From Sistotremastrum niveocremeum HHB9708 (taxonomy: Eukaryota; Basidiomycota; Agaricomycetes; Sistotremastrales; Sistotremastraceae), in contig KV419410.1 in assembly GCA_001630475.1 (NCBI GenBank), positions 124,001 through 188,000 on the forward strand: 64,000 nt of DNA, in the 5' to 3' direction. Both the position numbers and the translations under genes were made by a program. The number at the start of each line of letters is the position of its first letter. Positions within the stretch are counted from its first letter, which is position 1. This document shows positions 1 to 11,928 of this stretch, piece after piece. The notes below the pieces were generated by a model that saw nothing but the letters and a program-made list of their open reading frames with translations, searched no databases and was not told where the DNA came from.

Positions 1-1753
1 GCTGCATCCCTGGGTACATCTGTTTCGGGATCGCGCCATTCGGAAATGGAGGTTGCTGAGGTTGCGACGCAGCTGGAGGAAACTGACCCGGCTGTGGTCG
101 ATTCTGAAGCGTGGGAATGCCCTGGGGTCGTTGCATCGGAGATGTTCGACGAAGCATGGCATTATATTGCTGCAGGCTTGCGGCATTGTTGTTCATTCCT
201 GCACCAGGAAAGCCAGCTTGACCAGCGCCAGCAGCATTAGCCCACGGCGTAAGTCCGTTTGTTTGTCCAGGCACGTTGCCTGCGGCACCACCCGGAGGCG
301 GGTTCCTGTGTAATGTGGGTGGTGAATTAGTAGTTCCGTGACAAAGTAAGGATGTACGTACCCATTGGTTCCCTCTCCGTTTGAGCCATCAGATGGACGT
401 TCCTGACCACCGGGCCATTGATTTCTCTGCAACATGCTTTCGAGAAGCGAAAGCCACTGCTTGTTCTTTTGCAGATCCGCCCGCAGTGCACTGATCGTTG
501 ACATATTATCGGCGTCGACCCTGGTATTCGACAAGTTATGAAGGTGGTGCTCCTTCTGCTGTATCACACCTCGAAGTTGGGTGATCCGCTGAATACAATC
601 GGCGGCGTTGCGAGGAATAGCGAGTGGAGGCGGCGCGGGTCCTCCTCCATTCATTGCCTGCCCGTTCTGCATTGCGTAAGCCATATTCATCTGGTTAAGA
701 TTGGCGGTTTGATTCGATAAACTCTGCGCCATCTGCGAACTTAACAGCTGCTGCTGCTGTTGTTGCGAAAGAGGCTGCTGAGGCTGGGCATGTTGGGGTT
801 GGGAGGGAGTAGGTTGTCGGGGAAGAGACGACTGTTGGGCTTGCTGCTGAACGGGCTGCTGCGGCTGACCTGATGCCTGCTGTTGCATTTGCTGCAGAGA
901 TGGCCCGCCCTCTGGAGCACCTGGAACTGGCTGGACACCGACCCTATTCTCGAGCAACCGAAGTTGGCGGGAAATATTGGGATCGGAAGATTGATTTGCT
1001 CCCATCCGAGCACGCATGGCGGCATTGTTCAAGAGCGCTGGGTTCGCCTGGCGCGCCCTCAGCAGCTGCAGCTGTTGTTCGGCAGTGAAGCCGGGAGGAG
1101 GCTGCCCCTGCAATTGGGCAAGAGAGGGGTTATGGTTCATGGGCATCATCTGGGGGTGCGGCTGGCCCTGCATCTGCTGGGCTTGGTTCTGTTGCTGAGC
1201 CTGCTGTTGCTGATGTTGCAGAAACTGGCTATTCTGCTGCTGCTGCTGCTGTTGAAGCCGGAAGAATTCCATCATCTGGGTCTGAGATGTATTGTCAGAA
1301 AAACTTTTCTCTTATAATGATAGCATAGCTCGGAGGAAGACAATGGAGGCTCATGAGAGTCTCACACGTAATCAAGAAGAAATATTAATCAGAAGGAGAG
1401 ATGCAAGACTCATGAGGGGTGTGGCACGTGGGGACGCCGACCGACCGCCACACAAGACTTGCATGAACGAAGAGGGGTGAAGGGAGACAAAAGGCGATGA
1501 ATCTCACCTGATTCGTCTGCTGGCTTATCCCAGGCATGTTTCCATCAGCCTGAGCACGAAAGTATTGGCTCATTTGGGATTGGGACAATTGCCGTCCTTT
1601 CTCCGCATCCGACACAGAGATTTGAAACGATTGGGGCTGCTGGGCGAGCTGAGGATGAGACTGGAGCCCCTGGAGCGACTGCTGGTGCTGAGGCGGTTGG
1701 GAGAGAGCGAAGTTTTGGGGGATGGTGAAGTGCGATGACTGAGGATCGGCCAT
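1..1753 (-). CDS. Q-rich transcription regulator-like protein (3' end beyond window)
   Basis: Three exons read on the minus strand: 1753-1508, 1281-362 and 305-1, the last still open at the window edge, so the C-terminus is missing. The start is the ATG at 1753 (MADPQSSHF). The protein is dominated by Gln, with long Q runs just after the first intron and Pro/Gln/Asn-rich stretches later. One ordered segment stands out, a helical stretch around ALRADLQKNKQWLSLLESM with Trp and Leu at heptad-like spacing. This composition is typical of fungal co-activator or SWI/SNF-type subunits (for example the N-terminal part of ARID/SWI1 proteins), but no ARID domain lies inside the window, so that assignment is inference. 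The first intron is 226 nt, long for this region. The second has a clear TACTAAT-like branch site and a canonical GTACGT donor. Confidence 0.75.
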
Positions 1754-3503
1754 TGCCTTGAAGAGAGCCAAACAACAAATATCGCGGAGGTGGCCCGCGG
1801 TGGGAGTCGACGTCCGGGGACGGACTGGAGTGTTGGCGACGACGACGAAGGGGTCGGGGGGCGGGAGAGCGTCGGTCGCTGGTGGCTGGTGGGGAGCGTG
1901 GTGGGAGTCGGAAGCCAAGGGGTAACGGGCGTGATGACAGCGTCCACCAAATTGGTCGGACGGTGGGCGGAGCTCGGAATCAAATATCTGCACTCGGATG
2001 TTGCCCTCCTATGCCCTAATCGGGTCATCACGCCCTCCGTCGTCCTGCCATGAAATCTCCTGGCAGACACAACAAGTCCTCTAGGCAACACCCGCAACGA
2101 CAACGATGTGAGCTACCCATCTCAAATTCTCTGCTGTGTCTGTGCTATATTATTTAATCTCCATTTCCGTACGCTGGCGGCAATGCAGGCGCTCCAGCAG
2201 TCCGAGACATGACCAGCAGAGCGTCTAAACATTGTACTATATTTTTACTGCAGTGCATTTACTAGAACATCAGATGTTCGCAAATAGCAGCTGTGGCCGC
2301 ATTGAGGGTGCATTGTACCGGCAATGGTTGCATTCCAAGGGAATTCGGATGCGGCGTGCGCGTCGGGCTCATGGGGACGGTTCATTAGTTGATGCACGCT
2401 GGGACCCAGCCGGGGTGGGACATGGAGTGCGTGCAAGTCTCAAAACTGTCTGAGCACAGCGACAAACAGACGTCGCTGCTGAAAGGAGTAAAATCGGCGA
2501 AGAGACGAGAGCTTGTGTGCAAAATACTTGAACAGGAAAATGACAGGACATGTGTGTGTATTCGTAGAACAAGATCAGTCCACTGGCATTTCAAGTCGCT
2601 GCAGGGACAGGGAGGCGAGCGTTGATAAATGAATGCTGAAACAGGTTTTAGTGTGCACAGGTCGTTGCCTACAGTTGCGGACAAATTTGAGCTCCGCCGA
2701 CCTAGTTGGCCGCAACCCGGTCCAGATCAGGAGGAGAGACAGATGCTAGACCAGATTGACGTCTGTTGTCGCATATACGAAAGCAGACGTAGCCTGTGTC
2801 TCTAAAATTTTCAGTATCTCTGTTTGTCCGAAAGCAGAATAATGCCAGTGAACTGAGCCGATCACGAAAGTGAGGATGACTCGGATAGATAAGAAAACAA
2901 GCCGAGTCAGAGCGCTGATGGCACTAGTCGACTAGACTGAGAAATACTGCTGGCTGAGTAGCGCGTAGAGTGCAGAATGACGAGCAGTGGTCGGCAGACG
3001 AGGAATGGCTCGCAGCCAGATATAGGCATAGCAGGAAGAGAGGCAGATCCCGGGACGAGCACGTGTCGATCTGAAAATCTTTGGTGAGAGACGTACAAGC
3101 TACCCTGTCCATAGTTTCGCCGACAGCCACCGGTGTACTTGTATTTTTTGCTGCATTTTTAGTGCAGTTGGATGGAGACTCCGTTCCGAAGTCTGCACGT
3201 TCAGCTCGATAGACGCGATTGGCCGGCGTCATGGCCCCACCTGCCCACGAATGTGCCTCGCATGTTGGGCAACAGGAAAGCAGCGCAGATAGACAGGATG
3301 TGGCCTAGAAATCAGCATGAATATTGTAGCTGAATATTCTTGAGAATTAGATGCGCTGTCGTGTGGGAGCAAGATGGGAATAAACGATGGGACGATGGTT
3401 GCGTTGGCGTGCTGACTAAGCGCCTGATTAAACTCGCCGAGTCGAACGATTACATGTTTGCCATCCGCGTATCCCCGCTGCTCCTCTCTCTCTGCACGGA
3501 GAC
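1754..3503. other. Intergenic region between divergent genes (1.75 kb)
   Basis: This lies between the starts of the Q-rich gene (minus) and the VTT gene (plus), so it should hold both promoters. I see no reading frame with conserved motifs or consistent splice sites; the open frames present are short and low in plausibility. Confidence 0.5.
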
Positions 3504-4948
3504 ATGTCCTATCCTCAAGACCGCTCTCCTCGTCGTCGCCCAGAGCCACTGCAATCAGACACTGCCTCTGCCTACACCCTGCGCACCGTCAACACCCCAC
3601 TCCTCTCACCGCACACGCCGTCCTATGGCTCGTTGCCTACGGAAATGCCCCGCAGTCCGGGCGTGCCGTCAAAACGACTGCTCCTCAACGCTGCGCTCAA
3701 ATGTGCTGCTATCTTCATCATCAGCTCTGCTTTACTAGGGGGGACTCTATGGCTGGCCCTACCCACCCTCGACGAGTCAGTATATCGACCGTGAGACCAT
3801 TGTCGCCCCTCTGACCTCATGTTTCAGGGAAGACCGTCCTCTCCTGCACATCCCTAAATCCTTTGCTCAGCTCCAAGAATTAAATGGTCTCCTCAAGAAA
3901 TACAGAGACATCTACCCTTTCCGCATCGTCGTTTGCTACGTCGTCGTCTACCTCTTGTCAGTCCACTCTCGTCCCGTGTCCTTTGTCGGGACCCTGAGGC
4001 CGAACCGTAACTAATCGGATCTTACGCACAGTCTGCAAGCGTTTTCATTGCCTGGCTCAATGTACCTCTCTATCCTGGGAGGTGCGGTATGGGGTATGGC
4101 TCGAGCTATCCCCCTCGCTTGTTCTGTAAGCCTGTCATCCTTCTTTCCTTTTTCGGTGAAATTCACGCATATCCCAGTGCGTGGCTACCGGCGCGACCCT
4201 CTGCTACTTGCTCTCCGCAGCCTTTGGTCCAGCTCTTCTGACCCTCCCCAAGTGGCGCGCAAGACTAGACGGATGGTCGGATCGTGTAGAGGCCCAGCGC
4301 TCCAACATTATCTCTTTTTTGGTCATCCTCAGGTTGGGCGCTTCTCATCCTTCTCAGACCCTACTAGCTAACGAAAATTCTCTGTCTTCAGGATTGCCCC
4401 ATTGCCCCCTCATTGGGTCGTCAATGTTCTCTGTCCCCATTTGAGAATAGGAATCGTCCCATTCTGGATCAGCACCTTCCTGGGCATCATGGGCGTGACC
4501 ATCATACACACGGCTATTGGCGGTTAGTCTCCATCACGACTCGGCCACGTTCGTGCGCTCATCACTTGCTATACCTACAGGTGGACTTGATGAAATGACG
4601 TCGGCCGACGACTTCAATCTCATCTCCTGGCGCAACTTCTTTTTCCTTGCCGCCATCGTCTTTGCCGTGCTGATCCCTGTCGGCTTGAGACATGTGTTCT
4701 CATCAAGTATACCTCCACCGATGCCACCCACGCCCACTCCATCAACATTAGAGATTGACGACACCGATAGACTAAGTATTGAAAGTGACGAACTCGACGC
4801 ACCACTGAAAACCGACAGCACGGGCAAGCTTGTGTTTTTAGTAGGCGAAGACGATGACGACGATGACGAACGTAGAGTGCGGAGAGATGGGAGCCCAGAT
4901 TCAGACCGAATCTTGGCGACCGGTGGACCTGCAGAGTCGAAGCCTTGA
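3504..4948 (+). CDS. VTT-domain membrane protein, TMEM41-like
   Basis: Six exons (3504-3790, 3828-3956, 4032-4125, 4178-4332, 4392-4522, 4581-4948) give 387 residues. The N-terminal 60 residues are Pro/Ser/Arg-rich and presumably cytosolic. A first membrane helix follows at about residues 62-80, then the VTT (SNARE-associated / DedA-type) domain. Its hallmark is visible across the second splice as YLFLQAFSLPGSMYLSILGG, matching the TMEM41 signature Y-x-F-L-Q-x-F-x-x-P-G. More helices and the re-entrant PFWISTFLGIMGVT segment follow. The C-terminal tail is very acidic with a run of Asp. In the family, TMEM41B/VMP1 proteins are ER phospholipid scramblases needed for autophagosome formation; that role here is inferred from homology. 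The first intron is only 37 nt. TVP38-type Golgi proteins are the alternative, but the motif fits TMEM41 better. Confidence 0.88.
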
Positions 4949-5326
4949 CACGGACAACGAGATCACCATTTATGAGCCATGTGTTGTGATCTTTCATGCT
5001 TTCATCCCTTGCTCTCCTTTACACCATTTCCATTTCTATTCCGACCTCTTTCGCTCTCTCTCCATCTGTATCCCAAGATGTTCCTCCTCCATCTCACGCC
5101 ACATAATTAATGTATAAAATGGTACTACAATGTAATTTGACTCGCTCACTACACTGTATACGCCATTCCAAGGAAATTCTGGAAACTTGTCTATCGTACG
5201 CGCTTACGCTTACTCAGCCGTGCGGCATCGGCAGTGCCTTTCGGCAAGTCGTACCCGATCGCCGAAACGCGGATAGATCTCGACTTTGCAAACCCAGGGT
5301 CCTTGCTCTGACTACTGTGAATCGCA
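4949..5326. other. Intergenic spacer
   Basis: This spacer holds the 3' end of the VTT gene and the promoter of the SH3 gene. It has a pyrimidine-rich stretch near 5010-5080. No other gene is seen. Confidence 0.5.
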
Positions 5327-6461
5327 ATGCCGCCAGCCAACGCCAGTGCTCTTCTTGCACATTTAACTGCTCGTGTTCGAAATGATATTGAATTTCTTGT
5401 CTCAGAAGGATACATCTCGCCTTCTGATGGACAACTCATTTATTCGAAATTACCGAGAGACGGCGCAGGCGCTGGGTCTTACGATGTCAACGATGCAACA
5501 AAGGCTCTTGCCAATACACGTTTGAACGACGGTCCCAGAGGTCCCCCGGGATCTCCGCCTAGAGATAATAATAATGGAAAGGTACTATGGCGAGCAAAAG
5601 CTATTTGGGGATACAATGAAGACAACTCGGTAAGCCAGCCCTCGTATTCGTGCTCAGTAAGCGAGCTGACTACGTTAACTGACTCATTATTTCCACCTTC
5701 TCTTCCGGCCGATCTTGTCTCGTCAATGACTCGTCCTATTTCCATGAATGGCGCTCTTCCCGTCCCGCTCTAGGATCCGAATGATCTTACCGTCCGAGCT
5801 GGACAGATCGTCGAGATCGTTGAAGAGGTTAATCCGGAATGGCTCAGAGGACGAGCGAATGGACGTGAAGGTTTATTACCAGCAACATACGTCGAAAAGA
5901 TCCAACAATCGCATGCACCTCCACCAGGCCCTCCACCTCTTTCAAATGGACCTCCATTGAGTCCATCAGGCGGCGGGCCCCCATCGTACTATTCCGACTC
6001 AGAACGAAATCCTAATATTCCAGGAGGGGGATATCCTATGCCCAAGTTCGGTGGAGGTCCCCCAGGTCCTTATCCTCCCCCGGGTGGTCCACCAGGTCCA
6101 CCAGGCGGTGGTGGTCGATTTATGGCCCCGTATCCCCCGCCCGGACAAGGCGGTTATGCGCCGCCACCTCTACCTCCGCCTCAACAAAATCAAGTTGGTC
6201 AGTGGGGCCCTCCACCTGGACCGCCCGCTGGATATAATCCTGGGCCCCCACAACAACCGCCACCGCCTGCTGCTCCTCAAGCTCCCGCTGACCCGAAGAA
6301 ATCCAAGCTGAACAAGTATGGGAGTATTGCGGGCCAGAGTGCCGCTGCTGGTGTTGGATTCGGTGCTGGTGCGTATTCTCGTCGTTTTCTAGAAATTTCG
6401 TTTGTTGAGCTTGGGTTTAGGTTCTGCCATCGGAAGCGGGATCATCAACTCCATTTTCTGA
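5327..6461 (+). CDS. Lsb-type SH3 domain protein (actin regulation)
   Basis: Three exons (5327-5629, 5774-6368, 6421-6461) encode 312 residues. The first 60 residues form a helical N-terminal module (ARVRNDIEFLVSEGYIS). An SH3 domain spans about residues 90-150 and is recognisable by WGYNED, DPNDLTVRAGQIVEIVEE and the terminal GREGLLPATYVEKI. The remainder is a Pro/Gly-rich linker and a short conserved tail (GVGFGAG then GSGIINSIF) typical of yeast Lsb1/Pin3 proteins, which bind the WASP homologue Las17 and control actin nucleation at endocytic sites. The tail is only recovered by splicing the last 52-nt intron; read without it, the frame runs on into unrelated sequence. In the SH3 domain the usual ALYDY start is replaced by AIWGY, keeping one aromatic ligand-binding position and changing another. 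Confidence 0.88.
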
Positions 6462-6801
6462 GGGCTATTTTTGGGCTTTGGGTTGTACTCATTTGTAGTT
6501 GATATCTTGTAAATCTTTCCTGTACTTCATACTGTTCACAACAAGCTGTATTCAAATGTTGTAATGCGTCCGATGAGACAAGTGCTTGAAATAGAAAGTC
6601 AAAGTTCCCACGAATAGACGTGAATAACCGCTCGTAATAGTGCTGACGTGTGAAAGTCGACACGAAAGCTTTCTCTGCTGCTTACACATGCTCACTAAGC
6701 TTTCTCTCTCTACGAATCGCGTCTGACATGTTTCGTCAGGCAACGATAATGTCGTGGCATAATACTCAATTACTATCGCTCTTGTTCTCTCCTGCTATAA
6801 G
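6462..6801. other. Intergenic spacer
   Basis: Spacer between two co-directional genes, about 340 bp. No gene is seen. It contains the 3' UTR of the SH3 gene and the presumed promoter of the nitroreductase gene. Confidence 0.5.
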
Positions 6802-7632
6802 ATGCGAGGGCTGGCAGCCATAGCCTGCATCCTCCTCAGGCTTACAAACTCGTACATTCGTACCCCAGCTGCACTCTCAAGCCTTTGCTCTCCCACTCAA
6901 CAAAGCTTTAGAACAATGTCCACTTCACCATCTGCTCCTTTCCTCGACGCCGTTGCCACCCGTCGAACCATCTACACCATCTCTAACGAAACTACTATTC
7001 CCGACTCCAAGATCGTAGAGGTAAGTGTTGATTCCGTCACTTATCCGAATAAATACCAATCATTTTCCTGCAGATCGTCCAGCATGCCGTCAAGCATGTT
7101 CCCTCATCATTTAACTCCCAGTCTTCCCGTGCCGTCGTCCTCTTCGGCGATGCCCACACAAAAGTCTGGGACATAACCCTCGACATTCTCAAAGCGCGTC
7201 TCCCAGCCGATATGTACGCCTACACCGAAGGAAAGAACAAAGGCTTCCGTGCAGGCTACGGAACCGTTCTTTTCTTCGAAGATCAGACCTCGGTCAAGGG
7301 AATGCAAGAGAAATTCCCTGCGTACGCTGCTGCTTTCCCTGTGTTCAGCCAGCACACCAGTGGAATGGTCCAGTTTGTTGTCTGGACTGCACTTGAGAAG
7401 GAGGGCCTTGGTGCATCGTTACAGGTATGTTCCTAATTTACTCTTTACTCCAATGTCTGACGCGCCTTTATAGCACTACAACCCTTTGATCGATGAGGAG
7501 ATTCGCAAGGCCTTCGACGTCCCCGAGTCCTGGCAACTCGTGTCTCAAATGCCCTTCGGAAAGCCCACCGCAGACGCTGGAGAAAAGACCTTCGCCCCCA
7601 TTGACGAGCGTGTTAAAGTTATCACGGCATAA
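6802..7632 (+). CDS. Nitroreductase family protein (HBN1/FRM2-like)
   Basis: Three exons (6802 or 6916 to 7020, 7074-7424, 7474-7632). Translation from the ATG at 6916 gives 204 residues starting MSTSPSAPFLDAVATRRTIY, the normal start of fungal nitroreductases. Family marks are the early RRT motif, the central YGTVLFFED segment, FPVFSQHTSGM with a flavin-binding region, ALEKEGLGASLQHYN, and the C-terminal FGKP. These are FMN-dependent NAD(P)H oxidoreductases of the yeast Hbn1/Frm2 type, implicated in lipid and nitrosative stress responses. An upstream in-frame ATG at 6802 adds 38 residues that are Arg-containing, hydrophobic and devoid of Asp/Glu, resembling a mitochondrial presequence. Alternative starts could give two locations; which start is used cannot be decided from sequence. 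Confidence 0.88.
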
Positions 7633-7985
7633 ATATCTCATGGATCTTTTCATCAGTTTGTACGATACCCGTTAGATTTCTGGTAGATTTCATATCTGGG
7701 ATATATATTACATCGTTGCATCTAAATGCTACATTATTGTCGGTCATGGGAATGGTTCGGGAATCGTTAGCGTGCAAAGCGGGAAGCAAGAAAGAGGAAC
7801 AAGGCGATAAAGTGTGAAAGGGACAAAAAAGGTATAAGGAGTTAATGTTCGGCACAACCTCGACACAAGAACCCATACAAAAAGAAAGGAGATCAAGCAA
7901 GAAGGAAAGCGAAAGAGCGACAGGAAGAGAGAGGTCCATGGATCCAGGAAGGCAAAGGACTATTTTTGTGATCGATGGTCAATCA
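7633..7985. other. 3' intergenic spacer between convergent genes
   Basis: Both flanking genes end here. It is A-rich on the plus strand around 7790-7930 and should hold both 3' UTRs. No gene is seen. Confidence 0.5.
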
Positions 7986-9632
7986 CTACGGCATTCGGTC
8001 CCCATAGGCTGGAGGGATCTCAACCACTGCACCACCATCCCTGTGCTGAACGATCTCTGGTTCAGGCTCTGGAGGGAGTTTAGAAGGGACAATGGGCGCG
8101 CCTGCACCTCTCGGTAATCTGCTCGAGCCCGCGGCGGTAGAAGCGTACGCGACCGATGAAGGAGGCCCAATAGGGGGACTCAATTGTCCAAATTGTGAGG
8201 GCTGATTGTGCGCGTAGTACACAGATTGGGGAGGAGTCTTGACTGTGCTATCTGTCCTCCCCGACACAGAGGCGGATGAAGTCGCAGCATAGGGATCGTA
8301 CGCGGCCGCAGGGACATACTGCAGCGTAACAGATGGTCCAGCACCGCTGTACATCGATGTTGTCCCATCAGGGCCATTGATGATGTACTGATTCACAGGA
8401 CCACTGTTCCTTGTCTCGGGTTCGGGACGATGTCCGAAGGATTCGTCGACTGTAGCTCCTGCGTTCCTCGTGGGCACGGCCCAATAATCAACTGACTTCT
8501 TTTGCTTGCGCCGGCGAATAAAGAACCATGCAAAGAGAACCATGAGTCCAAGCAGAACCGCACCGCCACCTGCCGCGCCGCCGGCGATCGCTCCAACGTT
8601 GGATTTCTTCTTGGGAGGCTTTGGAGGTGCAACGCCTTGTTGTTGACCACTCTTAGAGTTGGCATTGTTGCATGTGATATCGGTTGGCCCTGACAAAGCA
8701 ATCAAGCCTGTCCCTTTCGCGTATTTCCCTGTGCTGAGAACAAAAAAAGGGGTCAGGCGACATGACTTTTTTTGGGAGATGAGCGGTGTTCTACTGACGC
8801 ATCACTAACGGTCGCTACAATTCATTTCAGTATGATAGCACATTGATAGTGACAGCGCTGCATACCTAACAGACTCGAGCCTGGAGTTCCCCGATTAATC
8901 CACGTATACTGATTGTCTTCAGGGCCAAGAGTAACGTTGGTGACGACGGGTGCATTTGTGGCGACCAAGGAGATGGTGTAAGGAGTCTGACCGCCGCCGA
9001 GATTAAGGACCAGCGGATCACAAGTGGTCAGTGCAGTAACATCTGTGGATAGTGTGACGTCCGTGTCCTCTTTTGACGGATGGCAGTTTGTCGAGGTCCC
9101 GTCTAGATCAGTGTTTCAGCGGGCGGTAATGAGTTGCAGTCGCTTTGAAGCACATACCCACGACAGGGTACGGTTGTGGCCCCACGCCGCCCGTGTTTCC
9201 TAACGAATCTGCTATGTCCAGTAGTAGCTGCGCCCCTGCGAACGACTTAGGGCCTGACCGACGGTTGAAAACAGTTGACTGACCTGACTTGTAAGGAACT
9301 GTCCATTGCAGGTTGTTATTGACCGCTCCAATAGGGCTTGAGGTAGCGATGCCGCCCACTTCGTAGGCCATCATGTAGTAAGGAGGTTTCGCGACTACAC
9401 TGCTGCCATTTATTGGAGCGTCGCTCACAAACAGACCGATTGTGCCGCATTCTGTGAGCGTAGTCGACTGAAACGATATCAGATCATTATAACGAAAGAT
9501 AAGAGTCGCGCTCACTCCAGCGAATCCCCAAACGAAACTATGAGTCTGAGCGGAAGCAAATTGAGCAGACAGAACAAGAGTTGCGAATACAAGACGGGCG
9601 CGCCGTCGTCGTCGTTGAAGATTTCGTGACAT
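7986..9632 (-). CDS. Secreted-ectodomain, single-pass membrane protein
   Basis: Six exons on the minus strand (9632-9516, 9467-9284, 9235-9158, 9102-8866, 8814-8799, 8733-7986) give 459 residues; the exon sum is a whole number of codons. The chosen start (MSRNLQRRRRRARLVFATLV) gives a basic n-region and an h-region ending near FASAQ, a good signal peptide. The ectodomain of about 230 residues has several Cys and repeated Thr/Val-rich strands. A poly-Lys/Pro stalk precedes one membrane helix (GAVLLGLMVLFAWFF) followed by RRRKQKK, so the C-terminus is cytosolic: about 180 disordered Pro/Ser/Tyr-rich residues. This architecture is common in basidiomycete surface proteins of unknown function, loosely resembling wall sensors. 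Exon 5 is only 16 nt. No catalytic motif was seen. Confidence 0.8.
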
Positions 9633-10454
9633 AAGAGATAGAAGAGAGTCGTTGATGATCCCCAGGTGAGAAGAGAAGATGAGGATAACACGCACTTGAG
9701 GCTGTGTGAGGCCTCGAGCCAAAGACAGGCGGTCTTGTACTTTTTAACTCCGTCCTCTTTTAGCCTTGTTCCTGAGCACGGCCACCAATTGAATAGCCGC
9801 TCACGTGACAGCGCTACTAATGTTTGGCAATGTTGTCATCTCAACCACGGCCACGCATCCCCAAAAGGAAAGCTCCTGAGGCATTGCTCTGCCTCCAACC
9901 TGTGGACGTGCAGTGCCACGCATTTCGCATCTCTTCTTGACTCACAATGAATCACATTTGACGGTACCTATTCTTTATCGTGATGCCAAGAAATCCAGAC
10001 CCTTTTCTAATCGAATCCATGATCTTCACAATTCGCAATATCCAAACTAACAAATGAGCCTCAAGACGAGCAACTCAACCAATGTCATGTGAGGTTGCTC
10101 ATTCCTTATAATAACAAGCCCAGCACAATTGCTGAGCGAGAGATCCAGGGAAAAACAGATCGATCCCCCGAGTGGCCACGCCTTTGCAACGAGCTGCTTG
10201 TTCTCTGACTCGGCCCAGACTCTTTCCTGACAAATTTAGTGCAGGTTCTCCGATCTCAATGCTGCGAGCCCCGCGATGCGTGCAACAAGACACCAGGACA
10301 CAGACACTTCCGTATGGCTGGGTTTGTTGAGCGAAAAAGTCGAATATTCCAAGGTTACGAGCTTGAAGATGGCGTCATTGAACATCCGTACAGCCCTAAT
10401 GTTCACGATTTGACAAGGATGACATTTCAAGAAATTTCGAGGCAAGGTGTAATG
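9633..10454. other. Intergenic region (0.8 kb)
   Basis: Upstream of the surface-protein gene and downstream of the next minus-strand gene. No supported coding region is seen. Confidence 0.45.
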
Positions 10455-11756
10455 TCATGTGTTACGAGGCTCGAAGTGCACATGTAGTTGTTTGATTTCA
10501 TGGCCTCCGTCGAATTCAAACTTCTCTGGATACTCGTCAACTGACTAGATTGACGCGAAAAATTGTCAGTACAGTTTGCAAGTAAGTCCACTCTCGTACC
10601 TTCATATAACACTCTAGCCATTCGTCTAACTGTCGGTCTATGTTTCGCCATTTAGATAAGACAGCATGCAAGAACAGGAGGACTGCGCATATCAGGCACC
10701 CTCCAAAGACAATGCCAATGCCAATGTTCGAATGCAAATTCGCAAGGACAAACGCGCCGCCGCCCGATAGAAAGGTTCCTAACCAACGCAAAGCGAACGG
10801 CAAGGTGATGCCGATTTTATACAGACATCTCTGGGTAGGTGTTATCGATGCAGTGGTAAAGAGTTCCCAGGTCTCTTCGTTCACGGGCCCTATCGTTCGC
10901 AAGAACTGGCCGTACAAAGCGACTGCCAGTCCGATGATTGTGAGCACTTGCGCCACTCCATGAAGTCCTTGGTTGGGAGTCTTCTCGGGAGCAATGAACC
11001 CGGCCACACATAGCGCGCCACCCTGGAATATCCCCTAAAAGACCGGTCAACAAGGAGCTGATCAAAAATATGCCGCGCACAAAGACCAGAAGTTCCCCAG
11101 AATCCTAAGGTTCACGAGCTTTGTCAACTCAAACCGTCTTCGTCAACATATGGCTCTCACCTCGGGATCCAGGCTTGAAGTCTGAGGTTCTTGCCCTGTA
11201 TCTTCTACACTCGCTATATCCGAATTGGTTGAGGCGGCGCTTTGTGAGCTAGAAGAAGCTGAAGAAGTAGAGCCAGAGCTATCTGAAGAAGAAACAGATT
11301 CTACACCGATGTGAATTTGATCCGCTCTGTATGTAGCGACGGGTAACTTGCCTTGAGACTCTGTGCGAACTCGCTGTTTATGCTTATGCTCAACCTGTTT
11401 GTGTTCCTGATGGGCCGCACGATCGTCGTTTTCTACCTTGGAGTTAAGCAAGGAAACGAGACACTGTATGCAAGCTCCTGACCAGATGTCTGGGGTTGAA
11501 AAGGTTTAGCGTAGTATGGCCAGACTTGCTGGGAGTTGGGCTCTTCATCATTTGCTCCAGGACTCCTCACATGCGCTCGGTTATGTGGATTTCGACCTGC
11601 TTTCTGCAGCGATGAGGCACGGTTGGACGATGGCGGACCCTTTGCCTCGATGGCGCTTGGACTTGAATTCTGACTGAAGGGTACTCTGATTATATCGCTG
11701 TCGTTTGCATAACGGTGAGAGCCTTGTGCCATGCCGCCATGTTTATGAGTGTTCAT
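10455..11756 (-). CDS. Membrane protein with disordered N-terminus (divergent pair, left)
   Basis: Four exons on the minus strand (11756-11483, 11432-11161, 11034-10600, 10544-10455) sum to 356 codons plus stop. The first half is disordered, with a Ser-rich acidic stretch (VESVSSSDSSGSTSSASSSS). The second half has four hydrophobic segments: GIFQGGALCVAGFIA, then VLTIIGLAVALYGQFL, then a segment around FALRWLGTFLSGGGAFVL, and GIVFGGCLICAVLLFLHAVL. After the last helix comes a short hydrophilic tail (WRNIDRQLDEWLE). I do not recognise the family. It starts 173 bp from the divergently oriented gene at 11929, which also encodes a disordered N-terminus followed by about four helices; the two may share a promoter and may be distant duplicates. 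The last intron has two possible acceptors, so the final 30 residues are less certain. Confidence 0.65.
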
Positions 11757-11928
11757 GCTGATACGAGCGAGTTTCGTGCCGCAGCAGCCTACTGACCCTG
11801 AAAAACGGAAGTAAATTCGACCTGGCGGAGCGGCATCCGGATGCAACAGCTATCTAATCGGGAAACTGATCCCGTTTCTTTCTTCAACCCTAGTGCCCAC
11901 AGCCCACCCTCCAGTACAATAATCCCAA
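11757..11928. promoter_or_regulatory. Short bidirectional promoter region
   Basis: Only 172 bp separate the two divergent start codons. By position it must serve both membrane-protein genes. No specific operator is recognised. Confidence 0.5.

Noticed and set aside
2232-3232. Overlapping short open frames on both strands
   Set aside because: No conserved motif, no start context and no splice pattern linking them.
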